From Terriglobales bacterium (GTDB taxonomy: Bacteria; Acidobacteriota; Terriglobia; Terriglobales; Acidobacteriaceae), in assembly GCA_035487355.1 (NCBI GenBank), contig DATHMF010000022.1, forward strand, positions 124,001-188,000: 64,000 nt of DNA, given 5' to 3'. The position numbers were made by a program, and so were the translations under genes. Shown piece after piece: positions 25,901 to 32,905 of the stretch. Position 1 is the stretch's first letter, and each line of letters opens with the position of its first letter. The notes under the pieces were generated by a model that saw only the letters and a list, made by a program, of their open reading frames with translations, ran no database searches and was not told the DNA's origin.

Positions 25901-26233
25901 CTGCAGGATATTTATAACTTGAATCTGCCGGCGGAGTTGGTCGTACTGAGCGCATGTGAAACTGGCCTGGGGAAAGAAATCCAAGGAGAGGGGCTGATAG
26001 GACTGACACGGGGTTTCATGTATGCCGGGGCCTCTCGCGTTGTAGCGAGTTTGTGGAAGATTGACGATCTTGCCACAGCCAATCTTATGGGTGAATTTTA
26101 TAAAGCGATGGAGCAGCAAAGAATGCCGCCCGCAGCAGCACTGCGACAGGCCCAAATCGCGATGTGGAAGCAGCAGCGCTGGCGTGCGCCTTATTACTGG
26201 GCTGCTTTCCAAATCCACGGAGAGTGGAAGTAA
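22958..26233 (+). CDS. secreted PDZ-TPR-CHAT protein (putative caspase-like protease)
   Basis: 1091 residues. A signal sequence (residues 1-25) is followed by a PDZ-like domain (about 30-110: GIVVEKVDKNSTADKAGFKEGDILLDW), then at least eight TPR units of about 41 residues (about 130-540: RGDLAKAEEYYRQALAIQEKL), a linker, and a C-terminal CHAT domain (about 650-1091) with the catalytic dyad His951 in VHFATHG and Cys1000 in VLSACETGLG. CHAT domains are clan CD (caspase/separase) peptidases. It converges on an anti-sigma/sigma pair, which suggests it may act on the anti-sigma factor. Confidence 0.9.
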   Translation: MRMKLRNLVISQTVFFLLTLCTFGQTASNLKHSVTDALGEPTRGIVVEKVDKNSTADKAGFKEGDILLDWTRDDAKGKMDSPFDLLQIQIEQASRGAVSIEGLRGTETRVWILETDTWGIKVRPNLPEVLLVIYREGQELAKAGKPAQAAERWRVAAVEAQKSQPVWVSSWLMFHAADLLAGERQWEEADAYYRKAIEQAQEAGAAFKARLLQEWGSTYRDRSDWENAEKYYRQALLERQKLGTDTVSIALNLQYLGVATWNQNDLASCEEYYRQASTIMEKLVPESLYAASSLNALGNVYYGRGDLAKAEDYYRRALAIQKKLSPGSLSVSASISNLGLIALQRGDPAKAEEYLKQALGILEKLDPNGLRAAHVLTDLGDAVLDRGDPTKAEEYYQQGLAIRKRLAPETLVAAMSLGSLGDLAQYRSNGAKAEEYYRQALAIEEKVAPGSLYIALTFKGLGDVVQSRGDLAKAEEYYRQALAIQEKLASGSKYHAATLAALASIMRQKQRPDAAAQLFDQALTALESQTARLGGVDEDRFRFRAKYDSYYEDYIELLIAEQQPELAFQVLERSRARTLLETLAMGRIDIHTGVTPDLLEQERSLQQLYTAKSNRRLQFLNSTHSQEQLIAIDKEIKELLEKYQDVEGQIRASSPGYAALTQPRPLSTKEIQKQLLDDGTLLLEYSLGEERSYVFAVTPNTLVAYKLPKRALIEGAARQVYSSLTARNSRKKGEDFLEWQARVEKAEVEYPKAASELSRMILGPVAGELKAKRLLIVSDGALHYIPFAALPIPKASTAVSRPAVPLIVKHEIVNLPSASVLSVLRQERMGRERAPKAVAVLADPVFDDADVRLQRATDQEQGPNRMAMRGEENDEEDLSDGQLTRSAADVGLGTQGKVPFPRLPLTRQEADSIMTMTPAGEGMVALDFNASRATAVSKSLAQYRIVHFATHGILNSQHPQLSGLVLSLVNAKGRPQNGFLGLQDIYNLNLPAELVVLSACETGLGKEIQGEGLIGLTRGFMYAGASRVVASLWKIDDLATANLMGEFYKAMEQQRMPPAAALRQAQIAMWKQQRWRAPYYWAAFQIHGEWK

Positions 26234-26291
26234 GAGCATTCAGTCATTATTTTGCCACTTATAGATTGTGTCATTGCAGCGAGTTGATGGC

Positions 26292-27086
26292 TCATTTTCC
26301 GGATGCGATTGGTTTCGCTACGCGGAAATAATAGTTTGCTACATCTTCCCAATGGGCGCCGGCGCGTGCGATCTGAAGCTTGAGAGTGTAATCTCCAGCG
26401 GTCAGCACATTGGCCGGTACAGTTGCGACGACACCTGCGTCTTTGTGAACCGTGGCCCCGCTCCAAATCCCCGGCCGCTCCGGTGTTCCCAATATCACAC
26501 GATAGTTTTCATTTGCCGTTGAAGAAGGCCACATCAGCTTCAATTGAACTTCACGGGTTGTGCCCGGTACTGTGATCTGTACTCCACTGTCTGAGCGAAC
26601 ACGGCCCGGTTCAAGAACAAACGCAATCTGTTGATTGTCGCCCGAAGTAGTAATGGGCCGAGAGGGAGTGCTCTTCCAGAGCGGCAGCAGACCGGCCACC
26701 AGGAAGATCATGGCTGCGGCAAAAGCCAGCGCAAAACCCCAACGCAAGCGAAGAACCGGGCGTGGGTGCTGCTGTTCCTTAGCTGAAGCTGCAGCATCCA
26801 GGGCCTGGCGCAAGATGCGCGCGGAGTCAACCCGGGCCCGCCGCGCAGGAGTCTGCAAATAGACCTCTTCAAAACGAGGAACCAGACTCTCTTCCAACCT
26901 GGAACATGCGTATTTCATGATCAGGTCATCTTCGATCGAAGAAACTTGTTCCACCAGGGAGGGTTCCTGACTGAAGCGCTCTTCCAGTAGGGAGCGTTCC
27001 TCGGGCTCCATTTCATCGAGGAGATAGCGGATGATTTGTGCGTCAGGATCGAGCGTTGCCACTCTGTCTTGTTCTCCTTCTACCAT
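26292..27086 (-). CDS. transmembrane anti-sigma factor-like protein without zinc motif
   Basis: The ATG at 27086 gives 264 residues (a GTG at 27146 would overlap the sigma gene). The N-terminal domain, YLLDEMEPEERSLLEERFSQEPSLVEQVSSIEDDLI, is the acidic helical module of Acidobacteriota sigma-antagonist proteins; there is no HxxxCxxC. A membrane helix (GFALAFAAAMIFLVAGLLPLW) and a beta-rich periplasmic C-domain (VQLKLMWPSSTANENYRVILGT, GDYTLKLQIARA) follow. The sigma gene ends 28 bases upstream on the same strand. Confidence 0.8.
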   Translation of the reverse strand: MVEGEQDRVATLDPDAQIIRYLLDEMEPEERSLLEERFSQEPSLVEQVSSIEDDLIMKYACSRLEESLVPRFEEVYLQTPARRARVDSARILRQALDAAASAKEQQHPRPVLRLRWGFALAFAAAMIFLVAGLLPLWKSTPSRPITTSGDNQQIAFVLEPGRVRSDSGVQITVPGTTREVQLKLMWPSSTANENYRVILGTPERPGIWSGATVHKDAGVVATVPANVLTAGDYTLKLQIARAGAHWEDVANYYFRVAKPIASGK

Positions 27087-27114
27087 ATATATGAACTCAA
27101 GACGTACTTGTGTT

Positions 27115-27681
27115 TCATGATTCTTTTCTTCCTGAACCCCTGGCACGCAAGCTGGCCAGCTCTTCCAATCGCCTCCGTATACGGTGAACCCGGAGCCGCA
27201 GGGCTCCCGGCTGCAAACCGGCTTTTCGACTCCACGCCTCTCCCTCCCCCTGAACGTATGCCATCAACATTTCAAACTCCTCATTCGGCAACTTGCCCAG
27301 GCACTCGCTCAGAAAGACGCGTTGCTCGGCTGGATCGAGGTTGTAGAACGAAGACGGCGGCTTGAGTATATCCACATCAGCGAGTTGCTCGGGCTGGCGT
27401 GCCTTCCAACCCTCCCGCACCACGTTCCGTGCAATCCCAAAAAAATAGGCGGCGGGGTTTTCCGCCGTTATTTTCTTCCCTTCCTGAAGCCTGCTAAAGC
27501 CGCGTTTCAGGACCTCCTGCGCCATATCTTGGGGATCTGATTTTCGGTTCCATTCGAAGTACCTTGTCAGGCTGCGATACAAGGCAATGTATTTTTCCTC
27601 GGCCTGACAAGGGTCGGAATCAAAAATGGCGAGCAACTCGCTTCGGGAAAGAGTTGAAGGGCCAAACTCCTGACGGGACAT
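27115..27681 (-). CDS. ECF-like RNA polymerase sigma factor
   Basis: 188 residues. Region 2 is divergent (ALYRSLTRYFEWNRKSDPQDMAQEVLKRGFSRLQEG, PAAYFFGIARNVVREGWKAR); region 4 is recognisable (LGKLPNEEFEMLMAYVQGEGEAWSRKAGLQPGALRLRVHRIRRRLEEL). GGGAG precedes the ATG. It forms an operon with the following anti-sigma gene and faces the PDZ-TPR-CHAT gene, a neighbourhood I recall as recurrent in Acidobacteriota. Confidence 0.85.
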   Translation of the reverse strand: MSRQEFGPSTLSRSELLAIFDSDPCQAEEKYIALYRSLTRYFEWNRKSDPQDMAQEVLKRGFSRLQEGKKITAENPAAYFFGIARNVVREGWKARQPEQLADVDILKPPSSFYNLDPAEQRVFLSECLGKLPNEEFEMLMAYVQGEGEAWSRKAGLQPGALRLRVHRIRRRLEELASLRARGSGRKES

Positions 27682-27943
27682 GAACGCTGCTCCCTAAGAA
27701 AAAACACCTGTTATGTTGGGCATGGCTTCCAGCCCTTTTCTCGGATATTGCGATTGGGGTCGTGAGTTCTGTATTGAAATTCTACATAGAAATACCGCGA
27801 AATACCGCCTGAACAACCTTTTTCTTTGAGCGGTAACAAATGCACGGAAATTCCCATTCTAGAAATGAACGCCGAATTATGGAGTGGCGCAGAAAAACTG
27901 CAGCCATATTTTCTTTTGTTGATCTGGCCAGCCGGACTCCGAG

Positions 27944-28756
27944 TCACTCGGCGCTTTGCGATTGCAAGCGCGCGAGCACCCGCTTTCCATTACGCAGCTC
28001 GAGCGTATTGCCCATGATACGATAGCGCGTAGTCGCTTGCAGGGCCTCGACGAAATCGTGCTCCTGCTTCGTCGCAGGCTCCGGGCAAGCCATCTCCGTC
28101 AATGCGATGGCCGAGAAGTGCAGCGAGCTCTTGCCCGCTTCGTAAGTTCCCATAAACCGGTTGCAACCGCCCGATCCCGCCACCTTCTTCCCCTCAGGAT
28201 TTAACTGTAAATCCGCGCTCCCAGTTCCCAGCGTAACCACGAAGGGAGCGCCGCCGAGTTCGATCAGCTTCCAGTCTGTTCCCTCGAGCTTTGCTCTAGC
28301 TGTATGACTATGGTGTGTTTTGTTCGTATTGGAAGCAGCTTCGGCAGCGACCGGCTCCACAATGATCGAGATCTCCATGGGCGCACCATGCGTGATGACT
28401 GGATACGATGTCGTGGAAGTGAACAACATCTTTCCGTTCACTAGGATCGTGGCTTCCACGGCATAGGTATGCACCGGGTCAATATTTGCCGGAGTGTAGG
28501 GGATGCGGAAGGCGATCGGCACCTGCTTTCCTTTTGTAGGAATGTTGACCTCTGCGATCAGCTTTGCCGGTGCATCTTGCAGGAAGATGTCCTGCAATTG
28601 CAGATTGACAATTGCATCGGGTGGAAGCACACTGCGTTGCCGATATGTGACCGTGCCGGTAACGGCAGTCGGTATTTTGCCGCTTTGGCCCCAGGCAGAT
28701 GCACCCAGAATGACGGATGCGATCATAGTCGTAACGATTACTGTTGGTCGGAACAT
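27944..28756 (-). CDS. secreted YbaY-like plus META-domain protein
   Basis: The start at 28756 follows a perfect AAAGGAG; it gives 270 residues with a signal peptide (TTMIASVILGASAWG). Residues about 30-130 match the YbaY-type lipoprotein domain (VTGTVTYRQRSVLPPDAIVNLQLQDI, PIAFRIPYTPANIDPVHTYAVEATILVNGKMLF) and residues about 155-265 the META/HslJ domain (GTDWKLIELGG, AGSGGCNRFMGTYE, TEMACPEP). There is no lipobox cysteine. Both domains occur in envelope-stress proteins; the exact role is unknown. Confidence 0.82.
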   Translation of the reverse strand: MFRPTVIVTTMIASVILGASAWGQSGKIPTAVTGTVTYRQRSVLPPDAIVNLQLQDIFLQDAPAKLIAEVNIPTKGKQVPIAFRIPYTPANIDPVHTYAVEATILVNGKMLFTSTTSYPVITHGAPMEISIIVEPVAAEAASNTNKTHHSHTARAKLEGTDWKLIELGGAPFVVTLGTGSADLQLNPEGKKVAGSGGCNRFMGTYEAGKSSLHFSAIALTEMACPEPATKQEHDFVEALQATTRYRIMGNTLELRNGKRVLARLQSQSAE

Positions 28757-28826
28757 TTGGAGTTCTCCTTTCAATCCCAGAACGGGAACGATGGTCAGAT
28801 GCGATCCAGCGGGTTGGGCGACTCGC

Positions 28827-29321
28827 TTAGTGGCAGGCTATCTTTTGGACCTCCGGCAAGCCATCCACGGATACTTTTGGGTTGTAGGTGACGGTACACT
28901 CGGAGGTGCTTGCGGGAAGCCCTTTCGAAAGCACGACGCTGGTCGATGAGTAGTGGCAGCTCAGCCAGGTGCCGGGAGATGAGTTGGCAGTAAAATGCCA
29001 CACCCCGTACGCCAAGCCATTGCGCTTCGTCCAACTATCGTATGCCAGGCTGGCCTCTTGCTCGGGAGGCCCGTCGTAAAACGTTATCCCCGATAAGTTG
29101 TGGGGTGTTTTGTCCTGCCCGGCAGTCCAACCCTCTGGAGTCTTTTCGATCGTCTGTTTCACCGAGATAGACGCAGGGCAATAGCCCTCTTGAGCGCTTA
29201 CTAATCTGGGAGAGACGAAGATAAGCGAAGCCAAAATGAATGCGGCGAGCCAATACCTGACACCGAAATCAAAAGAGCGTGAGCAAATGCGTTGCAAACA
29301 ACACTGCCTGGTTGAAGCCAT
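28827..29321 (-). CDS. STY0301-family secreted protein
   Basis: 164 residues. A signal/hydrophobic segment (YWLAAFILASLIFVSPRLVSA) is followed by the STY0301 pattern: CPASISVKQTIEKTPEGWTAG, GITFYDGPPEQEASLAYD, WLSCHYSSTSVVLSKGLPASTSECTVTY. Four cysteines in the mature part probably form disulfides. The family function is unknown. GAGG lies before the ATG. It and the META protein are on the same strand, 70 bases apart. Confidence 0.78.
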   Translation of the reverse strand: MASTRQCCLQRICSRSFDFGVRYWLAAFILASLIFVSPRLVSAQEGYCPASISVKQTIEKTPEGWTAGQDKTPHNLSGITFYDGPPEQEASLAYDSWTKRNGLAYGVWHFTANSSPGTWLSCHYSSTSVVLSKGLPASTSECTVTYNPKVSVDGLPEVQKIACH

Positions 29322-29753
29322 GGGATTTCCTCGTTAATTAAGGTGAATGTACAAGTCATTATTCGCGAGGCACAGAACGGCGTCAACCAAAGCATGGCTT
29401 CGCCAAAAAATCGTGAAAATCGAGTTTTTCTATAAATGATGTTTAAAGAAGAACATGGCTGCATGCACCGTTTATACCTTTTTAGGTCTTGCAGTATCTC
29501 GTTTTTGTGATGCTCAAGCGCCAGAGGCGCGGTGTAGATTTTAGCCCAGGGCGGAAGCCCTGGGTAGGCTGCAACAGAGAGACCGAGCCCCGGAGGGGCG
29601 GCACCTAGCCGAAGGTCGGCGCTTAGCCTAGCCCTGATAAAGCTCACCGCCAGCCCCAAAAAAATGCAACCTCCGGGAACTTTTTCGTTCCTTAAGACAT
29701 TACAGGTTATAGAAGTGACTTACCGGATAGCGGAAGGAGATGCACGGGCAACC
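29322..29753. repeat. gene-free stretch with REP-like hairpin cluster (29511-29640)
   Basis: No gene is seen. From about 29511 there is a chain of short hairpins: GCGCC-AGA-GGCGC, a perfect 8-bp stem CCCAGGGC/GCCCTGGG with GGAA loop (29545-29564), GCCCC-GGA-GGGGC (29587-29599) and a GCCGA/TCGGC pair. Such strings of gene-remnant-free hairpins with the core AGCCCAGGGC and GAGCCCCGGAGGGGC resemble interspersed REP elements I recall from acidobacterial genomes. Two other hairpins of this style occur in the window (near 33955 and 61514). Confidence 0.55.
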
Positions 29754-30350
29754 ATGGTCAGCGATGAAGCCTTAATGCTGGAATTTCAACGCGGATCGCG
29801 AGAGGCGTTTGAAGAACTCTTCGCCCGCTATTGCGGACCGCTTTATGGGTTTTTCCGACGGCGGCTGGAAAGCCAGGAGCGTGCCGAGGATCTGGCGCAG
29901 GAAACCTTTCTCGCGGTGATTCGCGCCACCGCACGCTACGAGCCGCGGGCGCTGGTGCGGACTTACCTTTATGGCATTGCCTTGAAGCTGGTGGCCGCCG
30001 AGCGGCGCAAACAGAAGAACACTCCAGCAAACCAATCCGACGCAGAACCCACAACCGATGATGCCACCGAGGAAGCACTGTGGGTCAGGCAGGCCCTGGG
30101 CAAGCTTGACGCGGGGGAGCGCGAGATCCTGATGCTGAGGGAATACGAGCAGCTCAGCTACTCCGAAATTGCCGAATTGCTGTGCCTTCCGGTGAACACC
30201 GTACGCTCACGGCTGTTTCGCTCGCGCATGGCGTTGAAAGGCTATCTGGAACCGGAGATGAAAAGTCACGGCGCGGTGGCAACCAGCGGAGCAATGGGCA
30301 ATACAGCAGTAAGAACGGCAGAAGTAAGGCCGGAGAAAGACGAGGAGTGA
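29754..30350 (+). CDS. ECF RNA polymerase sigma factor
   Basis: The ATG at 29754 (MVSDEALMLEFQRGSREAFEELF) matches the family start; the open frame runs 30 codons further upstream into the repeat region. 198 residues with region 2 (FARYCGPLYGFFRRRLESQERAEDLAQETFLAV) and region 4 (LDAGEREILMLREYEQLSYSEIAELLCLPVNTVRSRLFRSRMALKGYL). It forms an operon with the anti-sigma gene that begins one base after its stop. Confidence 0.92.
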   Translation: MVSDEALMLEFQRGSREAFEELFARYCGPLYGFFRRRLESQERAEDLAQETFLAVIRATARYEPRALVRTYLYGIALKLVAAERRKQKNTPANQSDAEPTTDDATEEALWVRQALGKLDAGEREILMLREYEQLSYSEIAELLCLPVNTVRSRLFRSRMALKGYLEPEMKSHGAVATSGAMGNTAVRTAEVRPEKDEE

Positions 30351-30351
30351 A

Positions 30352-31632
30352 ATGAGCATGAGCAAACATCCCATTGCAGAAGAAGAATTGATGGCCTACC
30401 TGGATGGCGAACTCTCGCTGGACCGGGCAGCCACCGCGGCCGAGCATCTCAAGAAATGCCGCGAGTGCCAGAGCGTTGCTGGCGATCTGCAAAGCGTCTC
30501 GCGAAGACTCATGGCGTGGCAGGTGGAACCATCCGAAGATTCGCGGATCACACGAGGTGTTACTGCCGTGCTTGATGAACGGGCACAGAAGATTGACGCT
30601 GCTAATGTGGGCCGGCGGGGTTGGCGCGATGCCTTAAAGATGCCCCGGTTGCCGCGCTGGGTCTGGGGTTCTGGTATCGGGGTCGCCAGTCTGGCTGTGC
30701 TGCTGCTCATATTGGGCGTGTTCTTCTTTCCAAGAGCCCAGTATGCTCCCACACAACTCGCACAGCAGAGAATTGGCGGGCTGCTTGTAGAAACGCATAA
30801 GACCGTAGCGCCACAACCCGCAGGGTTGCCTGAGCTGAAGGAGCCGGAAGCTGGGGTGACAATCGTAACCAAAAGCGGAACTGATGAACAAGATGGCAGG
30901 ACGGGCGGCGGAGGCGAGCACGAAAGAGGCAGCTCAACGGTCCCGGCTGGCCCCATGATTGTACGTACAGCAGGGCTCACGTTGACGACCAAAGAATTCG
31001 ACAAAACGCGAACCGGTTTGGAAGAAATCCTGAAGCGGCACGGTGGCTACGTCGGCCAGTTAAACGTCACCGCCCCCTCCGGCAGCGGACGCACTCTGAA
31101 TGCGACTTTGCGCGTGCCTGCCGATCAACTCGACGCCACCATGGCGGAGTTAAAGAAACTGGGCCGGGTAGATGTTGAATCGCAAAGCGGCGAAGAAGTC
31201 ACGCAACAGTATGTCGACCTGGTGGCCAGGCTCGCGAACGCCAGGAACAGTGAGCAGCGCTTGACCGAGATTCTGCGCCACCGCACCGGGGAGCTCTCCG
31301 ATGTCTTGGCCGTCGAGGTCGAGATAGAGCGTGTCCGCGGCGAGATCGAACAGATGGAAGCCGAAAGAAAGAACTTGGCGCACCAGGTGGATTTTGCGAC
31401 GCTCAACGCGACCTTGACGGAGGAATACGAGAACCAGCTTCAGGCAGTTCCGGTTTCAACCTTCACCCGCATTCGCAACGCCGCCGTAGACGGCTACAGC
31501 ACGGTCACAGGAAGTGTGGTCAGTTTAGTGTTGTTCCTGTTTTCCTACGGACCGGTGCTTCTGCTCTGGGGCGGCCTGCTGTTCTTTGCGGTCCGCATCG
31601 CATGGAGAAGATGGCGAAGAAGGAATGCTTAG
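30352..31632 (+). CDS. zf-HC2 / DUF4349 anti-sigma factor
   Basis: 426 residues. The N-terminal zinc anti-sigma domain carries HLKKCRECQ (H-x3-C-x2-C); a first membrane helix (WGSGIGVASLAVLLLILGVFFF) leads to a periplasmic DUF4349 domain (MIVRTAGLTLTTKEFDKTRTGLEEILKRHGGYVG, coiled coil near 300-350) and a second membrane helix near the C-terminus (VVSLVLFLFSYGPVLLLWGGLLFFAVRI) with a basic tail. DUF4349 is normally a stand-alone lipoprotein-like domain; here it is the sensor part of an anti-sigma. Confidence 0.88.
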   Translation: MSMSKHPIAEEELMAYLDGELSLDRAATAAEHLKKCRECQSVAGDLQSVSRRLMAWQVEPSEDSRITRGVTAVLDERAQKIDAANVGRRGWRDALKMPRLPRWVWGSGIGVASLAVLLLILGVFFFPRAQYAPTQLAQQRIGGLLVETHKTVAPQPAGLPELKEPEAGVTIVTKSGTDEQDGRTGGGGEHERGSSTVPAGPMIVRTAGLTLTTKEFDKTRTGLEEILKRHGGYVGQLNVTAPSGSGRTLNATLRVPADQLDATMAELKKLGRVDVESQSGEEVTQQYVDLVARLANARNSEQRLTEILRHRTGELSDVLAVEVEIERVRGEIEQMEAERKNLAHQVDFATLNATLTEEYENQLQAVPVSTFTRIRNAAVDGYSTVTGSVVSLVLFLFSYGPVLLLWGGLLFFAVRIAWRRWRRRNA

Positions 31633-31691
31633 AGCTTTTCTCCGTGAATCTGCGACCATTCATGAAACAAGCTGGCTCAGTTGACGTCCTT

Positions 31692-31814
31692 AGAGGCTGC
31701 GGAAAAACTTTACGATTGCCATGGAGAAAAAAACTGTTTCACGCGCGCTAGCGCGTGGTTGTCAGGGCACGGCTTCAGCCGTGCCGCTAAAATAAATATC
31801 TTTCCGCAGCCTCT
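31692..31814. mobile_element. 123-bp MITE-like element with 14-bp terminal inverted repeats
   Basis: AGAGGCTGCGGAAA at 31692-31705 is perfectly matched as reverse complement by TTTCCGCAGCCTCT at 31801-31814. Inside lie CACGCGCGCTAGCGCGTG and a hairpin GGCACGGC-TTCA-GCCGTGCC. The element sits between the anti-sigma stop and the 66-residue membrane protein, with no gene inside. There is no clear target duplication. The ends contain GGCTGCGGAAA, which I recall in other acidobacterial repeats. Confidence 0.55.
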
Positions 31815-31823
31815 TTCGAAGCA

Positions 31824-32024
31824 TTACGCCCGCGCCGGGCCGCGCAGCACGCGCGCCGGCAACAGAATAATGGATTTCACCAGGCCCAGCACGCCATCCA
31901 CAGCAATTCCAACAATGCGGAAGGGTAAAAGCAGCAGCCAGATCAACGGGTAGGCCACCAGTGCCAGCAACGCAAGCGGCCAGCACAGCACCAGCAAAAT
32001 ACACCACAACAGGAAGGTGAACAT
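31824..32024 (-). CDS. 66-residue membrane protein
   Basis: The ATG at 32024 is preceded by GAGGAGAG, a good ribosome site. The product is almost entirely hydrophobic (LLWCILLVLCWPLALLALVAYPLIWLLLLPFRIVGIAVDGVLGLVKSIILLPARVL), probably two membrane helices plus an amphipathic one. The frame continues upstream without a better start. No family is named. It is divergent from the TrmJ-like gene. Confidence 0.65.
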   Translation of the reverse strand: MFTFLLWCILLVLCWPLALLALVAYPLIWLLLLPFRIVGIAVDGVLGLVKSIILLPARVLRGPARA

Positions 32025-32096
32025 GGTTCTCTCCTCACTTATATGATACGGCGACTCTGGCGGCAAAGTTCCCCGCCTGGCGTAAAATAAGCACTC

Positions 32097-32879
32097 TTGC
32101 CGGTTCCGCCTGAACATGACCGTCTGCGTGTTGTTCTGGTAGCTACGCGCAACCCGCTCAACATCGGCGCCGCGGCTCGCGCCATGAGCAACTTCGGCTT
32201 CCGCCATCTGCGTGTGGTGAATCCGTACGAGCTGGCATTTCGCGAGGCCCGCTCCGCTGTGGGCGCGTCAGCGCTGCTCAAGAGCGCGAAAGAATATAAG
32301 AGCGTAGCCGAGGCCGTGGCCGACTGTACCCTTATAGTGGGAACAACTGCAGTGCGCCATCGGGAATTGCAGCATCCCCTCAGGCGTCTGGAAGACGGTG
32401 CTCGCCTTATCCGCAAGCAACTTGCATCTGGCAGCGTTGCACTTTTGTTCGGTTCGGAAAAGCGCGGCCTCTCGAACCAGGACCTGAGCCACTGCCATTG
32501 GTTGATGCGCATTCCGACCCATGAAGAGCATATCTCCGTGAACCTGGCACAGGCTGTGGCGATCTGCCTGTATGAATTGGTGCGCGATGCGCAAAGCGAA
32601 CGACAACCCGAGAAATTAAAAACTGCACGGCAAACTACACGGCAAACGAAGAAGCCGGAGTCCGCGACCGCCGGCCAGCTTGAGCGCATCACTGAAGTGC
32701 TGCTCGAGGCTTTACGCGCCAGCGGCTACCTGAAGCCGCGCTCTGCGTCTCTGTCAGAAGAAAAAATTCGCCGTCTGGTCCGTCGGCTGAATCTACCCGC
32801 CAGCGACGCCGAGGTCTGGCTCGGCATGTTGCGGCAGATGTTGTGGAAGATGCGACCCGGGAAAGAGACGAAGGAGTGA
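32097..32879 (+). CDS. TrmJ-like SpoU-family tRNA 2'-O-methyltransferase
   Basis: 260 residues from a TTG start. The SPOUT core is present: VVLVATRNPLNIGAAARAMSNFGF, TLIVGTTAVRHRE, VALLFGSEKRGLSNQDL, and the knot motif IPTHEEHISVNLAQAVAICLYEL. These match TrmJ/LasT tRNA (cytidine/uridine-32-2'-O)-methyltransferases. A C-terminal helical extension resembles that of TrmJ. The N-terminus may be a few residues longer if another start is used. Confidence 0.85.
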   Translation: MPVPPEHDRLRVVLVATRNPLNIGAAARAMSNFGFRHLRVVNPYELAFREARSAVGASALLKSAKEYKSVAEAVADCTLIVGTTAVRHRELQHPLRRLEDGARLIRKQLASGSVALLFGSEKRGLSNQDLSHCHWLMRIPTHEEHISVNLAQAVAICLYELVRDAQSERQPEKLKTARQTTRQTKKPESATAGQLERITEVLLEALRASGYLKPRSASLSEEKIRRLVRRLNLPASDAEVWLGMLRQMLWKMRPGKETKE

Positions 32880-32905
32880 GGAGAGCATGGTAGACTCCTT
32901 CTGCT

